64,000 nt of DNA, from assembly GCF_000516985.1 (NCBI RefSeq), contig NW_006917092.1, positions 1,132,619 through 1,196,618 of the forward strand, written 5' to 3'. Both the position numbers and the translations under genes were made by a program. The stretch's first letter is position 1. Each line of letters opens with the position of its first letter. This DNA comes from Pestalotiopsis fici W106-1. Taxonomy: Eukaryota; Ascomycota; Sordariomycetes; Amphisphaeriales; Sporocadaceae. Of this stretch, positions 57,668-64,000 are shown piece by piece. The notes under the pieces are model-generated. The model worked only from the letters and a program-made list of their open reading frames with translations. It did not search any database and was not told the origin of the DNA.

Positions 57668-58279
57668 TCATAATACCGACAGCAAGGCGAAAATGGCAGC
57701 GACGATAGCAACCACTTGCGGCCTATATCTCGTGGCATCACTTCCCTCCTCGGCACTGACCTCCTCGCTATACTGACCCTCGACATTGCCGCGGGGCCAG
57801 TACTCGCAGGCCAGATACCAGCCGGAATCACCACACAGCTTGCGACTGCAGCCCACATCCGTGGTATTCTTCCAGACGAGCTGGGTGAAATGCCCCGTGT
57901 CCTCGGAGAACTGGGGATCGCCAAAATCATAACTCTTGCGCTCGTCGCCCCAGGCCTCGACGCACGACGTGGCATTGGAGCAGCCCAGGGCCAAGTTTTC
58001 GCCATAGGGGCCGCCGCTGTGGGCAAACGCGCAGTCGGACGCGTTGAGGTAGTCCGAGGCATAGTCCTCGAGCGTCGCGTTCCAGGTCACGCCGGTTGCA
58101 TTGTGTTGGGTGCGGTACGTGTTGGTCGAGTTGAGCACGGCCGACGTGAACAGGTCCTCGCGCACAAACTCGGGCGCGTCGGTCGGGATCGTGGGTCCCA
58201 CGGTTACCACAATGGTGCCCCGTGCCGACGCGAGAGCCGCGAGGGCTGTTGTGGAGAGGATTAAAGTTGGGACGAACAT
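57668..58279 (-). CDS. CAP/PR-1-like secreted protein with probable GPI anchor
   Basis: 203 aa, intronless. A signal peptide covers residues ~1-19. The CAP domain shows LNSTNTYRTQHN (His59), WNATLEDYASDYLN, CAFAHSGGPYGENLA (Glu94), GHFTQLVWKNTTDVGC (His130) and GWYLACEYWPRGNVEGQY; six Cys suit three disulfides. The last ~18 residues (PQVVAIVAAIFALLSVL) are hydrophobic after a polar spacer, as in GPI-anchored proteins. Fungal PR-1-like proteins bind and export sterols or fatty acids and are linked to host interaction; the GPI tail puts this one on the cell wall or membrane. Convergent with the invertase, 220 bp apart. Confidence 0.88.
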   Translation of the reverse strand: MFVPTLILSTTALAALASARGTIVVTVGPTIPTDAPEFVREDLFTSAVLNSTNTYRTQHNATGVTWNATLEDYASDYLNASDCAFAHSGGPYGENLALGCSNATSCVEAWGDERKSYDFGDPQFSEDTGHFTQLVWKNTTDVGCSRKLCGDSGWYLACEYWPRGNVEGQYSEEVSAEEGSDATRYRPQVVAIVAAIFALLSVL

Positions 58280-59091
58280 TTGTTGTTCTTTTGTCTTTGT
58301 TTGGACTCGCTAGGGCCGTATCTTGTATAGCGGGCTCTGGGCACCAGGAGCCCCGGGCCAATTGACAATGTCTGCGCTGAGAGAATGCACCAAAGGCCCG
58401 CCGAGTTTTGAGCTGTGTATTCAGACAGTAAAATGTTCTTGCTTCTTGTATGACTGAGAGTATTTATTCTGAAATTTGCTAAAGATTTCCAAGAACCTCC
58501 AGGACATTAAAAGCACATGTCGAGTCGAGCAGCAGGAGCATCTTTAACTTGTCCGTACCTATTGCCAATTCAGGGATCTCTTGGAACTTGGAACCAGTGA
58601 CGTAGGTACCATTCAGGGGTCTTGGCCCGAACCTGACTCAATCTTCAGGGGTATTCAGTGGCCTAAAAACTCTAAGCGAGTGGTGCCAGGGGACCACCAA
58701 TCGACGTTCGCAGGGGGCTTCTATTTCTACCAGTGACACCTGCCCAAAATACATCTCTCAAATGCCGGGAAAGACGCCAAAAAGGTGTTTGGCCTTTTAT
58801 CTCAACATTTTCCATCTTTGATTTGTTTCTCCTCAAAGTCTAATGCGAACAGATAATGAAACCAAATTCAAATACACAGACAAATGAATATTATTGTTTT
58901 CGACCCTCGGACTGCTCCTCGTCTCCATGTAATAAGAAAAAAGGAAAAAAGAAATAGGAAGTTATACAAGATTGTGAAGAATAGAAGAGTACCCGCATCC
59001 CCCCAACTCCGAACATCCATAAGACATTAATGACAAGACACACTTTGCTCATTTCCCCGATCCATCCTTTGCTCCGGCCTTGCTCATATTT
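58280..59091. other. Intergenic
   Basis: 5' flank of the CAP gene and 3' flank of the drug exporter. An A/G-rich tract lies near 58935-58960. No gene is seen. Confidence 0.55.
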
Positions 59092-62069
59092 TTAAACCAT
59101 CTTCTCACCCTGCGACTTACCTTGCGATGCCGCAGTAGCTTCAGCCGCCGTCGCCGCCGCCGCCGCCTCTTCGGCCTCTTGTTGCTTGGCAATCTTCTTG
59201 ACCGACTTCCACTCCATGGCAAGGGACCCAATCATGGACAGGCCCGCCATGGCCAGGGCCACGTAAAAAGTCTGGGTCAGCGACTTGCTCACGGCATCGC
59301 GCAGGACGGGCAGCTGTTCCGGCGATAGGGTCGCCTCAATCTGTGCCGTGCCCTCGGTCATGAGGCTGTGCGCGTCCTTGACCACGATGCCCAGGTACGA
59401 CTCGATGTTGTTCTTGAGCTGGTTCTGGAAGACGGACTCGCCTACCGAGAGCACAATTGCGGAGCCAATGGTCTGGCCAAATACAATGATTGATGTTCCA
59501 ATGGGAATGTCTCTGTTTGGCAACCACGAATTAGAACTCTGAATGTCTCGTGAAGAAAAGAAAATGACCGTTTGCTTACTCTTTGGACAAGACTGCCTGA
59601 GCTCCAATGAGGGGCTGCTGGAAACCTATACCTACACCTGCTCCGAAGATGGCAGGGAATATGATAAGAAGCGTGTTAGACGTGTCGGGATAGATTGACG
59701 ACATCAAGCCGATCCCGACAGACATGAGAATCGATCCGAGAATCATAAAAGGAGTGTAATAACCGAGACCAGAAACGAGCGCACCACTGAGAAGAACAGA
59801 GACAATGACACCGATGAGCACCGGCAACAGACGAAGACCGGATTGCGTAGACGTTGCGTTGAGGACGAGCTGGAACCACAGAGGAAGCTATAACATCCGG
59901 TTAGCATTCAAGTTTCATCATTGTACTTAGGGCAAACCCCTCTAGACTCACAAAGTAGGTCATGACAACCAGGGCCGACGCGGTACACAAAATGTACCAG
60001 AAACCTGCAAGGATAGAACGTTGCTTAATGATTCGAAAGGGAATCATGGCCGTATCTGCGTTAACATGCTGCGAATAGGCAAAGACAAGGAACAAGGTAA
60101 AACCTAGGACAAAGAGCAAAATCACACCCATGTCATCCCAAGCATATTTTGAGCCTGTAAGAAAATAGAATGAGTTACGCGAAATGACAATTGAGAAATC
60201 TTGGGGACACAACTTACCACCGTATTGAAGGGCGAGCAGGATGCAAACAATGGGCGGCATGATGAGCGCGGCACCAATCAGGTCAAGATCACGAGCCGTC
60301 TGGGCCCACGTACGCTTGACGGCTTGCTGCGGGCGATTCTGCTCGGGGATGCGCAGGAAGAAGAACACGGCAACCAGGACAAACCCGCCAATGGGGAGGT
60401 TGATGTAGAAACACCAGCGCCAGTTGAGCTTGTCGGTGAGCGTACCACCGATGATGGGCGCCGAGATCATGGCCACGCCCTCCATGGCGCCAATCACGCC
60501 GCCCAGGATGGAGCGCATCTGCAGAGGCACGACCTGGGAGATGATGATGAGGCCGCCCGACAGGATGCCGCTCGTGCCCATGCCCTGCACGGCGCGCCCC
60601 ACGATGAAGACGGTCGAGTTGGGCGCCACGGCCGCCAGCACGGACCCGATCATGAAGATGGCAATGGCGCCCAGAAACGTCAGCTTGGCCGGGAAGATGG
60701 TGTAGATGCGGCCAAACAGGACCTGGAACGCGCACGTGGTCATGAGAAAGGCGCTGCCGTACCAGCCCACGTCGTCGAGGCTGGAGAACTCGGCCGTGAT
60801 GTGCGGGACGGCCGTGGCGATGACGTTGACGTCCATGGCCACCAGGAAGACGGCCAGGGACAGGGCAAAGATGACGGCCGCCAGAGGGAGGCCGTAGAGG
60901 TACGTCGTGTTTGGCGGCGGCGGCAGCGCATCCTCGGCAGGGGCCGTGGGCTTCTCCGAAGCCCCCTCGAGCCGATCCCACGTGTCGACGGTCGGGGCCG
61001 TCATGGACCGCGAGTCGGCGCTGCTGGTGATGGCCACCTCGTCAAAGTTGGAAAATGTCACGACTCTCGGCTGGCCGAACGCCCCCGAATTTCGGTACGA
61101 GTTGCGGTATATAGAGTTTCTGTTGGGGCTGAGCGGACTGACGGGTTCTCGCTCGTTTGCTCGGGCGTGAAATGGGTTGTTAGAAAAGGGATTGTTGGAA
61201 AAGGTGACGGCCTGGGGACTCTGGCTGTCCTGAGTGTGACGGGCTTGCTCAACTTGAGCATCATAGTCCACCCTGGCAAAGCCAATTCCAGCACCATTGT
61301 TACCCAAGCCGGTGAAGCTCATGGTGCTGATGGAGGGGCTTGAGATCAGGTCCAGGCGGGACAGACTGTTCTCAAAGTCATTTCTCAAACCACTGTTGAC
61401 CGTACTGTACCTCTGTGTGGGAGCCGCCTGGCTTTTGGTGGCTAGAGTGGGCACAACTGCTCGACCAACCTCGACTTCCTGATAGGCAGGGACCGGGTCC
61501 GGCTCGCCGTCGTCGGGGTCCATGCGAGACGCGACGCTGGGGATGCGCTTGCTACGCACTGCGCGTGCGGGAGGTGGGGGATGTCTCGAGGATGATCGCC
61601 TGCGATGGTGATGGCCGGATGAGCTCGCGACTGCTGGCTCAGCACTCGGTGGCTGGGAGGACTCTCCAGTCACAACGCTGGCGCTGGTAGCCCCGGTGGC
61701 ATTGGTCCTCTTGGACAGGCTTCGCCATAGAGGCTTCTTCCATGATGGATCGTTGAAAGGGATCACATCCGAGTCTGCATCAGGGAATCCTTGCGTACCA
61801 ATATCTGCCTCTTCATTGCCGCGAAGGTTGGTCAGTGCCTTTTGGCTCTGTCGCAGCAGGTCTCGCAGGTCCTCTCCTCCCTCCGTCTCGCCCGTTCGAC
61901 CGGTGCGTGCGCTTCGTCGAGTCGACCAGGCCTTTCGAGAGTAGTTGGAGGCACTGTAGCGACGGGTGCCATAGGTGAACCAACTCTGGTTGGTATCAGA
62001 GGTTCCTGGGCGCTGCTGCTCCGCGGGATCTTTGAGGCCCGGGTAGAGGGCATTCGACATGGGCCACAT
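59092..62069 (-). CDS. MFS drug exporter (DHA2 type, 14 TM) with long N-terminal extension, four exons
   Basis: Exons 62069-60218, 60154-59952, 59887-59580, 59512-59092; all GT-AG with phase kept; 927 aa. The transporter core (from about residue 390) carries LDDVGWYGSAFLMTTCAFQ (motif D1-like), FGRIYTIFPAK (motif A), IVGRAVQGMGTSGI (motif B, TM4), GGVIGAMEGVAMISAPIIGG (motif C, antiporter signature) and NWRWCFYINLPIGG. These define drug:H+ antiporter-2 proteins, which export toxins and xenobiotics. The first ~385 residues are Ser/Arg/Pro-rich and look disordered (SSGHHHRRRSSSRHPPPPA, NPFSNNPFHA), unusually long for this family, whose members are normally 500-620 aa. The C-terminus is Ala/Glu-rich (EEAAAAATAAEATAA), possibly helical. 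Confidence 0.9.
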
Positions 62070-63543
62070 GATGACAAAAGGAAAACGAGGTAATGCTTTC
62101 GCAACCTTCTGGACTTGGTGATGGTGATGATGATGATGTTGTGTGACTGAGGAGAATGCAAGGCAAATTAATGTGGAAGAGACGGCAACGCCCTCTTTTT
62201 GTCGACCAAACCACCGTGGTTCAGTCCAGTTTTCAGTTCAAGGCGATAGTAATTCTGAGAAAGAACCCCGTATCCTGAACGCGCAATACTTCTCCCCTTT
62301 GAGAAGCAGCAAGCCGCAAGCCATGATCAGCACGTTCTCATAGACAAGACGGGTTGCCACAATGGCTTTTGCTAGAGCAGGATAAAGCCCAAAGGTATCC
62401 ATGCTTACTGTCTAGCAAACACAGAATAGTCTCGCGATCTGGTTACCAACGTCGATAAAAGTGAGGCGACCGAGCACAGATAATGCTTACAGGGAAGACT
62501 CTCTCCAGATTCGGACGTCTTCAGCAGCTGTGGTGATCACTGGTCCGGTGAGCAGCAAAACCGCCCGGAGACGCATTCGGTATAGAAGTCGACCATGCAC
62601 ACGTAGGAAAAGTAAGTCTACGTCAAACAATGGCCACTTTTACCCCATACAACTACAGTACAATTGCCACAGATGGCAGCAAGGACAAGCAATTGGGATA
62701 GTACGCACGTGGCTTGGCCACTCGGCAGCCAATTGTGTTCCATGTCCATTTCCTTTTTAGGCACTGGCACCCACTAAATTTGTGGGTGGCTCCGGTCGGC
62801 CGCCTCACTATTGCCAGGCCCCGAGCTGAGCTTACTATTGTTCAAGAGAGCATCTGGTCAACTTGTCATCCACTAAGCGCGACAAGTTTTGGTTTTCTCT
62901 GGCAGTAGCTAACATTAGATACATATCCAGCCAGCTCTAGTACTGTAACAATATTTAATGTCTAGTGCACTCGGACTGCGCAAAGACGGCCGACTCTTTT
63001 TACTGTACGGTTGGTGGTGAGCTTCAATAGGCATCGGCCCTGACGATCGGAACGCGACCAAGCCCAGAAGAATAGAGTGCTTACTTTGTTACATACATCT
63101 GCAGAAAATCTATTTTGGGAAATGGCTCTTTAAGATTGAAACAGAAACCTGCTTTCTACGAGCTCTGATTCCAGTCAAAGTTTATATAGAGAATGCGACG
63201 CCATTCAAAATCGCGTGCCGAAGGATTGTGGGTCAGCTGGTTGCAGCAACGCCAAAGAGCATCCCAAGGATTCTGAGCATATGTAGATTGCCAAGTAGGC
63301 AGGTTTCTTCGAAAAGAAAACTGATTGTCGACTTTGGTTTTTCTTTTAATTTTTCCTCTCCTGCCCACTCTTATGTCCGCCTCGACATTTAGATATTTTC
63401 CATTTATTAACTCATCAACCCTCGCCAGTCTTCAACTATATACTCTACAGTAGACCATATATAATCAAAAGGAGTCAAAATTCTTCCCTCCAAGCTTGAA
63501 AGAGGTTCCTTGATTAATAGAGGTCAACTGGAGCAGAGACAAC
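62070..63543. other. Divergent intergenic region
   Basis: About 1.5 kb between the exporter and the thioesterase-like gene. A CACCATCACCA-type trinucleotide run lies near 62115-62137. No gene is supported. Confidence 0.55.
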
Positions 63544-64000
63544 ATGATTGACCGGCTCATCAATGGCTTTCAAGCCCTATCCTACGGCTCTCTGCTCGGT
63601 CTAGGACTCCTCTTTGGCATCGCAGCCGCCAACTATAAGGCCCTACCCTTTGTGTCAACCCTGAGGATCCTCCCCGCCGTCCTCCGGCTGCTGAAGCCTC
63701 GACTCCCACCCTGGCACCGGGCCGTCAAGGCAAAGATCGCCGCCGTGACACCGCCGGGCGTCCCCTTTGCAACGGCGCCCGCTCTCACGTCCCTGGCCGC
63801 GTCGCCCCGCCTGTTTCGGCACCAGGTCACCACGTCGCGCGCCGTCGCTGCCGATCTGGACATTAACGTGCACAAGTCCAACAGCACCTTTTTCGCCGAC
63901 GCCGATATTGGCCGCACCCGGCTGCTGGCCGACCTGCTGAGCGACGGGCTCGCGGGGCTGGGACCCGCCAACTTTATCCTCGCGGGCGCCCAGTGCCGCT
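63544..64000 (+). CDS. THEM6-like thioesterase-fold protein, partial at window end
   Basis: 152 codons to the window edge, no stop. The N-terminus has a membrane segment (SLLGLGLLFGIAAANY, residues ~15-32), then a Pro/Arg-rich linker and the motif DLDINVHKSNSTFFADADIGRTRLL (split here as DLDINVHKSN / STFFADADIGR; ~102-127), characteristic of 4HBT-fold proteins of the THEM6 group. The Asp and the HKSN tract form the hot-dog active-site helix region. Fungal members are membrane-bound and of unclear substrate, presumed acyl-CoA thioesterases. The C-terminal half lies beyond 64000. ATG 63544 is the first in frame; the 5' flank has a long AT-rich leader. Confidence 0.8.
   Translation, partial: MIDRLINGFQALSYGSLLGLGLLFGIAAANYKALPFVSTLRILPAVLRLLKPRLPPWHRAVKAKIAAVTPPGVPFATAPALTSLAASPRLFRHQVTTSRAVAADLDINVHKSNSTFFADADIGRTRLLADLLSDGLAGLGPANFILAGAQCR

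Noticed and set aside
60201..61343. Plus-strand open frame of about 380 codons
   Set aside because: It is antisense to the DHA2 exporter, is rich in Gly/Arg/His/Asp from third-position GC, and has no domain.
1..64000. tRNA, rRNA, CRISPR, telomere repeats
   Set aside because: None was recognised by eye. CRISPR is not expected in a fungal nuclear genome, and a tRNA scan could not be run.

Overview
The window looks like a nuclear contig of a filamentous ascomycete, probably Sordariomycetes and perhaps Hypocreales. The reasons are short 45-90 bp introns with GTANGT donors and CTAAC/CTAAT branch sites, a HET-domain gene, AT-rich blocks carrying the C-to-T/G-to-A decay typical of repeat-induced point mutation (RIP), and a fungal set of secreted enzymes and MFS carriers. 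Placement below the subphylum level is inference.

Region 1 (1-10803) is AT-rich, decayed DNA. A full-length Ty1/copia retrotransposon (1771-7034; 233-bp LTRs; 5-bp target duplication CTATT) has inserted inside a purple acid phosphatase gene. The gene fragments lie on either side, at 1643-1770 and 7035-8915, and rejoin in frame across the target site. A second copia copy lies head-to-head with it (1-1642, minus strand, running off the window), so the two form a large inverted repeat around a 128-bp unmutated spacer. A decayed short-chain dehydrogenase follows (9490-10803).

Region 2 (11256-13344) is a normal-GC island with a HET-domain gene on the minus strand. The codon where its start is expected reads ATA, and its 3' part is frame-broken.

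Region 3 (13398-25255) is a very long (11.86 kb) Ty3/gypsy element with 267-bp LTRs and a TTAG target duplication, inserted 53 bp upstream of the HET start. Gag, protease, reverse transcriptase, RNase H and integrase can all be read through the decay up to about 20.9 kb. The last ~4 kb before the 3' LTR holds a plus-strand ORF relic and a minus-strand multi-membrane-segment relic that I cannot name.

Region 4 (25256-64000) is ordinary euchromatic DNA. In order it holds a coiled-coil hypothetical protein divergent from an 11-exon Hsp70-like gene; a secreted cysteine-containing orphan; proline dehydrogenase; a two-exon Tim17/22/23-like protein; a polytopic orphan; a small acidic protein; a Ted1/Cdc1-like metallophosphoesterase; a cysteine-rich single-span protein; a sugar transporter; an SDR; a GH43 glycosidase; a GH32 invertase; a CAP/PR-1-like protein with a GPI-type tail; a DHA2-type drug exporter; and the start of a THEM6-like thioesterase-fold protein. 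The stretch 47.9-57.4 kb (transporter, SDR, GH43, GH32) could work together in using plant-type sugars: secreted hydrolases release arabinose/xylose or glucose and fructose, and the MFS carrier imports the hexoses. Exon structures were worked out by reading frames across GT-AG introns; all given models keep phase and contain no internal stops, except where a break is stated.
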